NCBI GenBank assembly: GCA_009760855.2
Contig: WPIO01000001.1
Location: forward strand, 15,487,001 to 15,551,000
Length of the DNA stretch: 64,000 bases
Source of the DNA: Cristatella mucedo
Taxonomy: Eukaryota > Bryozoa > Phylactolaemata > Cristatellidae
Direction of reading: 5' to 3'
The notes beneath the pieces were generated by a model. It was not told where the DNA came from. It searched no databases and was given only the letters and a program-made list of their open reading frames with translations. Made by a program: the position numbers and the translations under genes. Shown in pieces: positions 57,401 to 64,000 of this stretch (the first letter of the stretch is position 1; each line of letters begins with the position of its first letter).

Positions 57401-59114
57401 AGAGATACTTTTCAGAGTTAGAAGTTTTTTCAACCTGTAAGATTGATATTAGAGCCAGCCTTCTTAAAACGGCACCCAAGTCCTGCCCTTTAAAAGGCAA
57501 TTTTTTGAAATTGTTTGTAAGCAGTAATACATCTCTGCTGTTCTGTCCATAGATAGCCTTTAGCAGAGCATGGTGAGCATTCCCTAGTTTTGACTTAGTC
57601 GTCGGCAAGAGTCTCTCGACAGTCAGGGAAACCTGGCTGCAATCAAATCAAAAAGACCTGTACAGTGAAGAGACTGCAAATACCTCTTTGTATCAATGTT
57701 TTGAAGTAGTGTCAAGTTTGATGTTGACATGCTTAAGCAATGGCAGGAAAATAGCAAACGAGATCGAACATGGCTGGAGAGGGAACACAAGTGCGGTAAC
57801 CGGGTCTGACATGTTTTGTCATCGCTGATTAGAGGTCCATGAGGATGCAAATCAAAGAGTGCTGAAAGAAGACCTAGCACCGCCGAAAAATGGCCACTTC
57901 TAACCTCAGAATGAGCACCTGGTCAGATATTCGTACACATGGCTACTCTATAAAATGCTCAGTTATCCATACAACAATCATAATAGCACAAACAGTGACA
58001 TATTACAACAACCAGGGACTTCAACTTCTAAAAATAAATGACCTGTCGGGACACATCAGTAGGCTATCACTGAGCAGATTGTTGGTTTCTGCAAGAGCAC
58101 TATATGGCTACCGATCAGGCGGCAGGCTCAAACATCTTCACCAAGATACTGGATTAAGGCCTCTAATACACAGTTTCCCATTCAAATGGCTTGACACAGA
58201 CGATTACACGTAATCGAATCAATTGCAGAACACAGATATCTGTGTCAACTGCGTCAAATGAATTACTTTGCAGCAGCAACCCATCAAGATCGGTTATCCA
58301 TGGACACCTCGTCTCCTACACCTAAGCAGAAGAGCTTCAAAGAATAAGTGTTCGGTCAGCAATACCTGTGTTTCTTTACACGAGCAATGGATGACAAAGT
58401 GAGGCATGAGAAACTCAAGGACCTAACATTAAGAACTTAAACAATAATGTGCCGTTTCATTGGAATGCTCTTCATATAAGCTACGCTCAATTTTCGGATC
58501 AAAATAGTATAGAAAGTGTTGCGCTCACAATCTATAGGAAAACGGAGAATACTTAGCGAGTAGTCTATAGAAGGTGAGCTGTGAAGGCTGAGCCGAGCCT
58601 TGGCACACGGTGACGACCATTCGCCATTTATGCGAAGCAATCTAGTCATTACTTAACTCAGCCCCACCTACGAAATGACCGCAACGCAAGTAGGGCACAT
58701 ACATGGAGCGTGCGAGGACGACTAAGTGAAGCGTACAGCAGCAATATTTTAGCAATTGAGGCGGTACACCAACAAAGTTGAACGGAAACGAGACACGCGC
58801 CGCGCTATTTCCAGCTGCGCATCGACTTATAATTAGCGCATTCACATTTTGTAAGCGATAATGATATACAAGTCACCAGACGTGTTTGGAAACAACAGCC
58901 AAGCCCAGCTAAATGTGGGCACGCGCGATAGAATGCTGCTAATCTGACTGCAGGGAAACCCTCACATCACGATGCAACGAAGCTAAAATCAGCTGGGTAG
59001 TAGGAAAAAGCATGCTCCTTACCAAGGCACCTCGTGGTGTTTCTTAGTGGTCTGAAGCGCTTTCTGGACACTACCGCCGCTCTCAGTCACGTCCATCACC
59101 TCGACGTCAGCCAT
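35876..59114 (-). CDS. RFC2: Replication factor C subunit 2 (clamp-loader ATPase), complete, 8 exons
   Basis: RFC2 is a small subunit of the RFC1-5 clamp loader that opens and loads PCNA at primer ends; it also serves in alternative loaders. Exons on the minus strand: 59114-59023, 51043-50932, 47855-47749, 45722-45520, 45205-45048, 44934-44869, 41981-41787 and 35983-35876. Together they give 346 codons plus TGA with every phase matching; human RFC2 is 354 aa. Motifs: HEVPWVEKYRP (28-37, RFC box II), Walker [10 protein letters not shown] (69-77), Walker [11 protein letters not shown] with DEAD at 134-137, sensor 1 CNAS (164-167), arginine-finger SRC (176-178), GDMRQALNNLQ, and the C-terminal helical domain ending [13 protein letters not shown]. 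All catalytic residues are present, so the gene looks functional. Introns range from 113 nt to about 8 kb. Confidence 0.96.
36310..36790 (-). mobile_element. LINE-A fragment, RT C-terminus
   Basis: Minus frame 36351-36743 gives [16 protein letters not shown], then [12 protein letters not shown]...TCTGSQSS, a frameshifted LINE-A carboxy part without its 3' tail. Confidence 0.6.
36917..36987. repeat. (CA)n microsatellite
   Basis: CA dinucleotides preceded by (CG)n. Confidence 0.98.
37140..37335 (+). mobile_element. LINE-A fragment
   Basis: Encodes [20 protein letters not shown], then [12 protein letters not shown] and [11 protein letters not shown], the LINE-A carboxy region. It directly precedes a second, better preserved LINE-A segment. 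Confidence 0.65.
37360..38360 (+). mobile_element. LINE-A fragment with long open frame, 3' UTR and (ATT)n tail
   Basis: A 264-codon open frame (37320-38114) carries [75 protein letters not shown] and [10 protein letters not shown]. It is followed by the CACTAACCACATTTGC 3' UTR and (ATT)n at 38331-38360. The best preserved LINE-A carboxy end in the window. Confidence 0.85.
38515..38758 (+). mobile_element. Family C repeat, 3' end
   Basis: ACCTGTGCATGATTCAGTGC, CATTAGCCAGAGGTCTGACT, then CTCTTGCAGGTAGTTTTAAA, GTGCCTGGATAGAGACTTCG. It matches the 22955-23365 element. Confidence 0.5.
38759..40089. other. RFC2 intron 7, unassigned part
   Basis: Frame 39383-39787 (134 codons) has no recognisable homology. 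A G-run is at 40070-40080. Confidence 0.45.
40090..41064 (-). mobile_element. LINE-B fragment, best open frame
   Basis: Minus frame 40141-41031 (296 codons) gives [79 protein letters not shown] and [18 protein letters not shown]. The 3' side has ATGTATCTCCGTCTGTAACT at 40093-40112. It is truncated 5' at the same sequence (AAGCATTCAG) as the 8.2-9.3 kb copy. Confidence 0.84.
41592..41732 (+). mobile_element. S2-related SINE
   Basis: CTTGCACTTCACGACTCAGC, GGTTGTGAGTCC, GCAGCTGGCAATTCTTAATT, GCCCAACTGC, then GGGCTCTTCTGCGGCATGTA and TAAGCTA. Confidence 0.6.
41787..41981 (-). CDS. RFC2: RFC2 exon 7
   Basis: The acceptor is ACACAG and the donor is GTAAGT. It encodes [17 protein letters not shown], then [16 protein letters not shown], and ends LEFIK. 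This is the C-terminal oligomerisation (collar) domain. Confidence 0.95.
42266..42497 (+). mobile_element. S2 SINE with two tRNA-like heads in tandem
   Basis: First head: GGCCGTGATAGCCCAGAAGG, GCCCGAGGTCGTGGGTTAGA, GTCC. Second head directly after: TATGGCTCACTAGGTAAGG, CCCGAGGTCGTGGGTTCGAA, TCC, then the S2 body and 3' end to 42497. Confidence 0.75.
42498..43635. other. RFC2 intron 6, unassigned part
   Basis: No element recognised before the hAT-like terminus. Confidence 0.45.
43636..43737 (-). mobile_element. hAT-like element terminus
   Basis: The minus strand reads AGAGGTCGGCAAACTCCGGC, CTTTAGGCCAGATCCGGCC, the GGTCGGCAAAC...GGCC terminus common at hAT ends in animals. The other end was not located. 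Confidence 0.45.
43779..44495 (-). mobile_element. LINE-A fragment, RT C-terminus plus 3' UTR
   Basis: The (AAT)n tail is at 43779-43802. Minus frames give [40 protein letters not shown] and [12 protein letters not shown]. 5'-truncated inside the RT C-terminal region. Confidence 0.8.
44869..44934 (-). CDS. RFC2: RFC2 exon 6 (66 nt)
   Basis: The acceptor is GCTGTAG and the donor is GTTAGT; phase is 0 on both sides. It encodes [13 protein letters not shown] and ends ENVFK. Confidence 0.94.
45048..45205 (-). CDS. RFC2: RFC2 exon 5 (SRC motif)
   Basis: The acceptor is TTTTGCAG. It encodes EPIQSRC, the trans-acting arginine-finger motif, through to FTAQGDMRQ. The exon ends CAG|GCAGGG, a GC donor into a 113-nt intron. 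No GT gives the phase-0 join to ALNNLQ. Confidence 0.93.
45376..45447. repeat. (CA)n microsatellite in RFC2 intron 4
   Basis: CA dinucleotides preceded by GTGTGCGCGCG. They occupy much of the 314-nt intron between exons 4 and 5, on the sense strand as GT repeats. Confidence 0.98.
45520..45722 (-). CDS. RFC2: RFC2 exon 4 (Walker B, sensor 1)
   Basis: The acceptor is TTTGCAG and the donor is GTGGGT. It encodes [15 protein letters not shown], then [20 protein letters not shown] and [11 protein letters not shown]. It ends in phase 1, completed to Glu by exon 5. Confidence 0.96.
45723..46476. other. RFC2 intron 3, unassigned part
   Basis: Only short frames; no element recognised before the LINE-A fragment. 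Confidence 0.45.
46477..46680 (-). mobile_element. LINE-A 3' UTR fragment
   Basis: AATAATAATACATTTGTATA, GCGCCCTCAGAGAACTGAAT and TCTAGGCACTTTACAGATGC, then a diverged 3' UTR. This 'AGATGCTG' subtype is shared with the 48668 copy. Confidence 0.65.
46681..47417. other. RFC2 intron 3, unassigned part
   Basis: Minus frame 46786-47043 has no recognised homology. Confidence 0.45.
47418..47679. mobile_element. hAT-type MITE with perfect 8-bp target duplication
   Basis: An element of 246 bp (47426-47671) starts CAGTGGTGGAGCCAG and ends, read in reverse complement, CAGTGACAGGGCCAG. These are imperfect terminal inverted repeats of the hAT type. The 8-bp sequence AACACGAC flanks it exactly at 47418-47425 and 47672-47679. 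It has no coding capacity and lies in RFC2 intron 3. Confidence 0.82.
47749..47855 (-). CDS. RFC2: RFC2 exon 3 (Walker A)
   Basis: The acceptor is TTTCTAG and the donor is GTGAGA. It encodes [20 protein letters not shown], then LELNASNE and the first two bases of the next Arg codon. The P-loop is intact. Confidence 0.96.
48389..48465 (-). mobile_element. LINE-A 3' terminal stub
   Basis: AATAATAATAATACATTTCA, AAAGCGCCCTGAGAGAACTC and TCTAGGCGCTTTACA, after which homology stops. Confidence 0.65.
48668..49495 (-). mobile_element. LINE-A fragment, degraded
   Basis: An (AAT)n-like tail at 48668-48702 and the 3' terminus CCCCTCAGAGACCTGAATCT. Then minus-strand remnants including [20 protein letters not shown] and [19 protein letters not shown] (49231-49422). 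Confidence 0.7.
49496..50931. other. RFC2 intron 2, unassigned part
   Basis: Holds the short (CA)n and C-runs at 49762-49806; the rest is unrecognised. Confidence 0.45.
49767..49792. repeat. Short (CA)n between C-runs
   Basis: Thirteen CA units flanked by CCCCC on the left and CCCACCCCCCCCCC on the right. Confidence 0.95.
50932..51043 (-). CDS. RFC2: RFC2 exon 2
   Basis: The acceptor is CTGCCCAG and the donor is GTAGGA; the exon ends in phase 0. It encodes [15 protein letters not shown], then [10 protein letters not shown], which leads directly into the Walker A exon. Confidence 0.95.
51355..52247 (+). mobile_element. LINE-A fragment with 3' UTR and ATT tail
   Basis: Encodes [20 protein letters not shown], a frameshift, then [39 protein letters not shown] and [20 protein letters not shown]. 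The canonical 3' UTR and ATT tail end near 52247. Confidence 0.8.
52500..53590 (+). mobile_element. Tc1/mariner element, degraded, SINE-interrupted
   Basis: ACTGCAAGTTCGACGAGGGC at 52528. SDNFSFLYI (Tc1 SDESxFxL) at about 52912, DNDPKCTAK at about 53285, [19 protein letters not shown] (frameshifted WPAQSPDLNPIEHLWxELK) at about 53350. Then LMASRVNKI, the weakened SMPRRI end. An S1 SINE lies at 53036-53152. Confidence 0.72.
53036..53152 (-). mobile_element. S1 SINE inside a Tc1 relic
   Basis: Minus strand tail and body: GAGCCCTGTGGCATATGTAA, AGCACCTGGGTAGAGATTTT, then GCTGCTATGCAAATGAATTT, TATTTATAT. The head is degraded. Confidence 0.6.
53591..55740. other. RFC2 intron 1, unassigned part
   Basis: Around 54115-54480 there is sequence that may continue DNA-transposon material, but no motif could be fixed. 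The rest is unrecognised. Confidence 0.4.
55741..55790. repeat. (ATAC)n microsatellite
   Basis: Tetranucleotide array, 12 units, adjacent to the left edge of the LINE-B copy. Confidence 0.98.
55825..57130 (-). mobile_element. LINE-B-like fragment, old, with SINE inserted
   Basis: Antisense LINE-B phrases recur with heavy divergence: AGTCGGCAGCAGGAGGGAGC, TGGTCACCGACAGTCTTGAG, CCAAATCCTGGACAAGGATC and GATGACTAGCTGTAGAGGC. Further right, minus-strand RT remnants such as [14 protein letters not shown] extend to about 57130. An S1 SINE sits at 56112-56262. Confidence 0.65.
56112..56262 (+). mobile_element. S1 SINE inside LINE-B
   Basis: CGAGCTGGTTTGGCCTAGTG, GTTAAGGTGCTTGCCC, GAGGTCGTGGGCTGGAGCCC, then GAAGCTCCTGAATAGAGATT, AAGTTTTTCTAGTGTGCTAT, ACAAATGAATTAGATTATTA. 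Confidence 0.75.
57131..59022. other. RFC2 intron 1, unassigned part
   Basis: Frames 57357-57608 (minus) and 57890-58213 (plus) show no known family. Confidence 0.4.
59023..59114 (-). CDS. RFC2: RFC2 exon 1 (start codon)
   Basis: ATG is at 59114-59112. It encodes [14 protein letters not shown]... to HHEVPW, then donor GTAAGG. The exon ends in phase 2 (TG of the Trp codon). The N-terminus is short and acidic, as in other RFC2 proteins. Confidence 0.93.
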
Positions 59115-60079
59115 TTTCGCGCCAGATCATTCACACCACCCTTGAACTTATACGGCTGAAAGGGGATCGCTGTAATTGTCTGTTCCCGGGGCTTGGCTCG
59201 GCTGCTGCTCTCCACCGAATCACCGCTGGCTCACTTGATTTGCTATTGATGATATGCAAGCTTTGAGAATTTTAAAGAATAATTTTTTTGGTTTTTCATC
59301 GTTTGTGCTCCTCCGTCTGCTCAAACGTAATTAAATGCGCAAATCAGATATTCACTGTGAGAGGCACTAATGTAGCGGCGTGCGGCTTTCTAGGCAATAG
59401 CGTTAGTCGCACGCTCACCATCGATGACCGATGTGCGATGCCCTTTCCTCATCCTTTCCGCTTGTAGGAAACACCCTGGAGGAATACCCCGAGCACGAAT
59501 CGCCTTCGCTTTCAGTGACTGCCTAGCGGCAGTAGCATACAAAACTCCGCCAAACCTGCGGTTACATCTGAGTCTAACTAGTCAACACATAAAATAAGTT
59601 ATAATAGTAATTTGATTACGATTGCGGTTGCTCTGAAATGCAGGTCGACCCATGCTGATAGCTTTTTTATGGACTGTAGGTGGAAACTAGCTACAAGTGG
59701 TTTTCACCATACGTTTTTTATTAATCGATAATGAACTAAGAAATAACTGTACTGATCGAATGCTATTATACTGGCTATAGAAATAAAGATAATAGTAGCT
59801 CATTATATTTCTTCCGGGCTGGGAATTTCTCAGTATTCCTCGTGTTTTGCTTAGCTGTAAATGCATCTACACTTTTCGTACCTGAATACTTTGTGATTTC
59901 CCACACAAAAGTTAGTTTCACGATCTGCAATTGAGAACGCAACCCTAGAGCTTATAAGCGCCAAAGCTTGAGTTCTCAGGTTAGACTACTAAAGTGCTGG
60001 CATTGCTTGCCATTTTTTGTTCTTGCCTGTGAATACCATTTTAGGTAAAGGTATTATTTACTTTTTCCAGCCGGTTAAT
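59115..60079 (-). promoter_or_regulatory. RFC2 upstream region
   Basis: Contains the 5' UTR and presumably the promoter. No TATA box, clear CpG island or recognisable element was seen. Confidence 0.35.
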
Positions 60080-60230
60080 TGTAGCTGAGTTCCAAGGGTC
60101 AGAGGCTAATTCCCGCCAAGCCCCGCCATACTCAGGCCACGCCGCCGCTCGCCATGCCGCTGAGCTAGGGTAAGACGAGCGGCCCGAGGTCAAACCTCTT
60201 TATGATATCGCATGCACTGACAACAACAGG
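60080..60230 (+). repeat. GC-rich interspersed repeat, copy 2
   Basis: TGTAGCTGAGTTCC, GGGTCAGAGGCTAATTCCCG, CCATACTCAGGCCACGCC, GAGCTAGGGTAAGACGAGCG, CAACAACAG. Same orientation as copy 1. Confidence 0.65.
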
Positions 60231-61244
60231 GGAACTAAACAAGTCTACAGGGAGGGTCCTATACAAAGTAAACTATAGGGGCGCAAGACGACGCCGCAAG
60301 CAAGAACGAACGTGTTAGCTGGTCAGTCGGCTTCCGCAGTCCCGCCGTTGTACCGACACCGTTCCAACAGTACGGGCGTACTCCGAAAAAGATCCGGCTA
60401 GCCGATTAACTGCTTGGCTATTCGGAGTCGACGTCTACCACAGTCGAGAGCTTCCGCCGAAAGACGCCAACTCACGGGGGTGGGACACGAACGCGCTCCA
60501 CGGGGAACGAGGAATATACTAGCCGTAACAACGAGCGTGCTATCCAGCTCCGCTCGGGCCTTGGGTACTCATTGCCTTGCGTGCGTGGCCGGATCGCCGG
60601 AGCACGCCTGCACCCATCCAGGTTCATAACTCGGCCATGCCCATAAGTCATGCCCCGGCCTGGCCGGCGACCCTTATCACATTACAACGGTCCCGTCCCA
60701 GCCAACCGAACCTAGCCCAGGTACATAATAGCAGCTGCTTTTGACATTTATTAAAAAAGATTATATATCTAATTGTTTCCAAGTTTGAAAAAAGGTCAGA
60801 TGCTATGCTATTCTTAACATATTAAGAAGTTCATGCCCTTAGTTCAACCATTCTTTGGTGTTCCGAACTCGCCGATGCGCCAAAAAGACTTTCTGAGCTT
60901 GACACTGGCGTTCTTTCTCTTTTTCCTCATAGGTATTGCAAAATTTCGCACTAAGAGACATCGCTGCATTTCAGGAGAGCACGGACAAAATTCTCCCGCA
61001 GTTCAGTCAGCATTTTAAAATATTTTTCCAATGTATACTGCACCTGGGATTAGCTTTGGTCTCGCTTCTTGCACTTTAAAAAGAAATTATGGCCACAGGC
61101 CTAGTAATTATCTGCCTTATTTCTAGATTAGTCAAATACGCTGTCACGTGACGGAAGGGTGTAGGAGCATGCCAGTTCATATATTCTTAGAATTTACGAT
61201 TAATGCCAATACTGCCATAACAATTGAATTGCGTTTTTTCCATA
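60231..61244. other. Intergenic; GC-rich left half
   Basis: 60260-60720 is GC- and CpG-rich and follows directly on the interspersed repeat, perhaps as part of a larger unknown element. 60740-61244 is AT-rich and featureless. Confidence 0.4.
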
Positions 61245-61830
61245 TAATATAATATAATATAACGATAATACAGTTGATATAGCGCCCTCAGAGAACTTAA
61301 TATCTTTCTAGGTACTTTACATTTGCTGCGCAGGAAGGAAGATTGCATGGTTAATGGTAGCATGCTCAATAACAACAAGAATGACATCGTTAGGGGTGAC
61401 ATTCACAGAGTCAGCATGCAAGTGCGGTTAGTGGCAGCATGCACAGAGTTAACACATAAAGGAAAAATCACATGGACCCGCTAAATGCCGTGATAAACAA
61501 GTGCGGTTTTAGTTTTTTTTAAATGTGGTCAACTTAGGAAATGTCGTAACGCGTCGGGAGAAAGTTCCAGGCTATGGAAGCATACAAACTAAAGGCACGG
61601 CCTCCAAAGAATTTGAGGTTTGTACGAAGTGTAGGTAAACAGTTAGTTCCAGAAAAGCAGGTGGTACGATGCTTTGGTCTGGTGGGGCAGTAGATCTGAT
61701 AGATAGGCTGGAGCTAGAGAGTGAAGGAACCTAAAAGTGATGGCAGAACCTTGAAGTCAATGCGCTGCTTGAGTGGGAGCCAGTGAAGGTCGGCGAGAAA
61801 TGGTGTGATGTGGTAACTCCGATGCGTATT
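61245..61830 (-). mobile_element. LINE-A fragment
   Basis: AATATAATATAACGATAATA tail, then GCGCCCTCAGAGAACTTAAT and the 3' UTR, followed by the antisense carboxy-end coding phrases up to about 61830. There the hAT relic begins. Confidence 0.7.
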
Positions 61831-61839
61831 TATGTATTC

Positions 61840-62990
61840 GTGCTCTCAAATGAACGCCCGATGAAGCTATATTCTGCGTCCTGTACTGCCAAAATCCAAA
61901 TGTATTGAGATCGCTGGCGTTCCTAGGATATTGTGCGCCCTGGGATGAACCACCCAGATGGTGCCTCCCTTTTTTATTCAATAACTTAAAAATACGTATA
62001 GTTTTAGTACATATTTTAATGATTATATAGTAAATTCAAAATCAAAACTTAGAATAGTTACGCTCTGTAACATTTTAATGAATATTTAATCTTATAATAT
62101 TGTAATGTAAAAATAATTATCGTGTCTATTTACTAGAGTTTAAAAAATATTATGAATAGATTTTTCTCTACTTCACTCTAGAAAATTGATCAATGACGTC
62201 ATCAAATTGAATCTTCTCAAAATGTTCTCTTTCAATGCTGAGAAGTGCCAAAGTTGCTACGATGTTCTTGCCCCATTGAAGTGCGAAAATATAATAAAAT
62301 AAGTTTTGATTTGCTAAAAGAGCGTTCACAGCTGGCTATAGATACCGCAACCACCAGAAGAACTTAAGAGAAATGTGTAGATTAAGAAATAAATCATCTA
62401 CATATGCAAAAATAAAATGTAGAAGATTCGATCCACTGGAGTTTTGGTAAATATTCAATTCGTATACTAAGCAACATTTTTCAATCTTCAATCGCCGTTA
62501 TTATTTCCTTGCCATAGACGCTGGTGTCGTAAAACAATCAACGATGTACACAAATTTCACGAAATTTGTTGATACCCATTTCAGAGAGAAGTTTTCCTAT
62601 CTAGTGGAAATCCAAATTTTATGTCTACGTACTTGATCCTCGAAAATCGCGCCGATATGTCTTGTTGAAGACGACCGATCACGCTTTTCATGACACGCAT
62701 AAATTTTTCCTCGGCTCTAAACCTCTTACGTTGCTTATTATTCTCTCAATTTAAATACCACAAGCTGCACATTTATCGTTATCAATTTTTGCAGCGTTTT
62801 CACTCAAATTGCTGCAAATTTCGATTCGTTCTTGCTTCAGAGATATAAGATCAACTGATGCTTCTCCAAAATTTATATTGAGATCATGCAACCTTTTCTG
62901 GATTTGGTCAATTTGCCAAGAAATGTGTTCATTTAAGCAGGTCACTAGTTATCTCGTCCTGAAGTTCATATCCTAATCAAAGACAAATCA
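61840..62990 (-). mobile_element. hAT (ZMYM/TTF-type) transposase relic
   Basis: On the minus strand, KFMRVMKSVIGRLQQDISAR is at about 62690-62640 and VSIASCERSFSKSKLILLYF, frameshifted into SIEREHFEKI-FDDVID, is at about 62340-62180. These match the hAT C-terminal dimerisation segment (ASCERSFSKLKLIKxYLRS...ALLSIE). A minus frame 62751-62945 is a plausible upstream piece. AT-rich and dead. The left part (61850-61975) has the GGGCGCACAATATCC-type terminus seen in this group. Confidence 0.7.
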
Positions 62991-63019
62991 TTTGAACCCT
63001 ATTCCCACTGTCCTGCTCC

Positions 63020-64000
63020 TACGTTGGATTAATCTGCTGCTGCCATGCATAACTAACATCATTAACATGTCATTAGCCTTAGGTCATATCTCAGCACCTT
63101 TCAAAAAGCTGTAGTCAGGCCACTTCTCAAGAAAGCGACACTAGACCAAGAGAGCTTGAGCAACTACCGCCCAATCTCCCTTCTACCATTGCTATCAAAG
63201 TCACTGGAACGGGTCGTGGCGGACCAGCTGAACTCATATATTGAAACTTCAAACCTTGCTAGTATGTTTCAGTCTGACTTTAGAGCTAATCACTCCACAT
63301 AATCAGCATTGCTTAGGGTGTACAGTGACCTACTTAGGAATGCAGACATGGGTAGAGTATCTCTGCTTGTTTTGCTCGGTCTTTCGGAAGCTTTTGACAC
63401 TATCGATCACCAAGATCTTCTTGAGCGCCTCTCATCTCACCTGAGCATCACTAACACTGCTCTGTAATGGTTAAGGTCCTATATCAGTGGGAGACTCCAG
63501 AGTATTGATGTGAATGGACAAAGATTATCCGAGGCACCTCTGAAATATGGGGTACCTCAGGGGTCCATGCTAGGTCCGGTTCTTTTCACGGTTTGTACTC
63601 TCCCTCTTGCCGTTGTGATTGCCATGCACAATTTAGGCTTTCACTTCTATGCGGATGACACTCAGTTGTACCTTTGCTTTGAACCCTCCCAGCCTTCGAG
63701 CACCTCAAATTCTCTCAACTCACTTGCTGCATGTATTGATGACATCCGCATATGGATGGCGGCCAATTTTCTGAAACTAAACGATGATAAAACTAACTTA
63801 TTAGTTTTGGGAAAACCCAGTGTGATTCAAAAAATGGAAAGGCTGAAGCTCAAAATTGGCTCTGCCTGCATATTTCCAGTTGAATTTGCATGAAATCTAG
63901 GTGTCATGTTCAAAAATGATCTTTCATTAGACGACCACATCTGCTCCACAGCCAAGTCTGCCTACTTTCAGCTACATAGCATTGCTAAAACTCGGGCTTG
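63020..64000 (+). mobile_element. LINE-A fragment running off the window end
   Basis: Encodes RPLLKKATLDQESLSNYRPI, then SLLPLLSKSLERVVADQLNS, LLGLSEAFDTIDHQDLL and [17 protein letters not shown]. It continues with HFYADDTQLYLCF and [21 protein letters not shown] motifs including YADD are intact, but in-frame stops and shifts occur (for example at 63300 and 63892). It continues beyond 64000. Confidence 0.85.

Overview
This is animal nuclear DNA, most likely from an invertebrate. Its genes are split by spliceosomal introns. The intergenic and intronic space is packed with degraded non-LTR retrotransposons, tRNA-headed SINEs, Tc1/mariner and hAT relics, and long (CA)n, (GT)n and (AAT)n microsatellites. 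The gene families present are metazoan. I cannot name the species or phylum from sequence alone.

Three host genes can be supported. (1) On the + strand, 1470-22158, lie the last eight coding exons of a PPP1R16-type (MYPT3/TIMAP) myosin-phosphatase targeting subunit. It has ankyrin repeats, a basic RRxSL segment, a long Ser/Ala-rich exon and a C-terminal CaaX box; the N-terminal exon(s) lie left of the window. (2) On the + strand, 26923-28479, is an uninterrupted 518-codon SLC46-family major-facilitator transporter inside a GC- and CpG-rich block (about 25.7-29.2 kb). (3) On the - strand, 59114-35876, is a complete eight-exon gene for replication factor C subunit 2 (346 aa, clamp loader). Exon phases join without conflict in all spliced models. 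Two introns, one in PPP1R16 and one in RFC2, need a GC rather than GT donor.

Layout: 0-22.6 kb PPP1R16 exons, with introns holding LINE-A, LINE-B, SINE and Tc1 copies; 22.8-25.5 kb repeat fragments; 25.7-29.2 kb the SLC46 CpG-rich block; 29.2-35.8 kb a repeat-poor stretch with nothing recognised; 35.9-59.1 kb RFC2 with repeat-filled introns; 59.1-64 kb intergenic DNA with an interspersed repeat, a hAT relic and LINE-A copies, the last running off the window end. The three genes have no evident functional link; this is ordinary animal gene order.

Two L2/CR1-like LINE families dominate. LINE-A has an (ATT)n tail and encodes an AP-endonuclease plus reverse transcriptase. LINE-B has an ATGTA-pentamer tail on its antisense strand. 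One SINE family has a 3' end resembling LINE-A's, suggesting it borrows LINE-A's machinery. I saw no convincing new molecular system. The items most worth a second look are the two GC-AG introns, an intact hAT-type MITE with a perfect 8-bp target duplication, the SINE/LINE tail similarity, a shared LINE-B/SINE breakpoint, and a second RRLSL site in the PPP1R16 protein.
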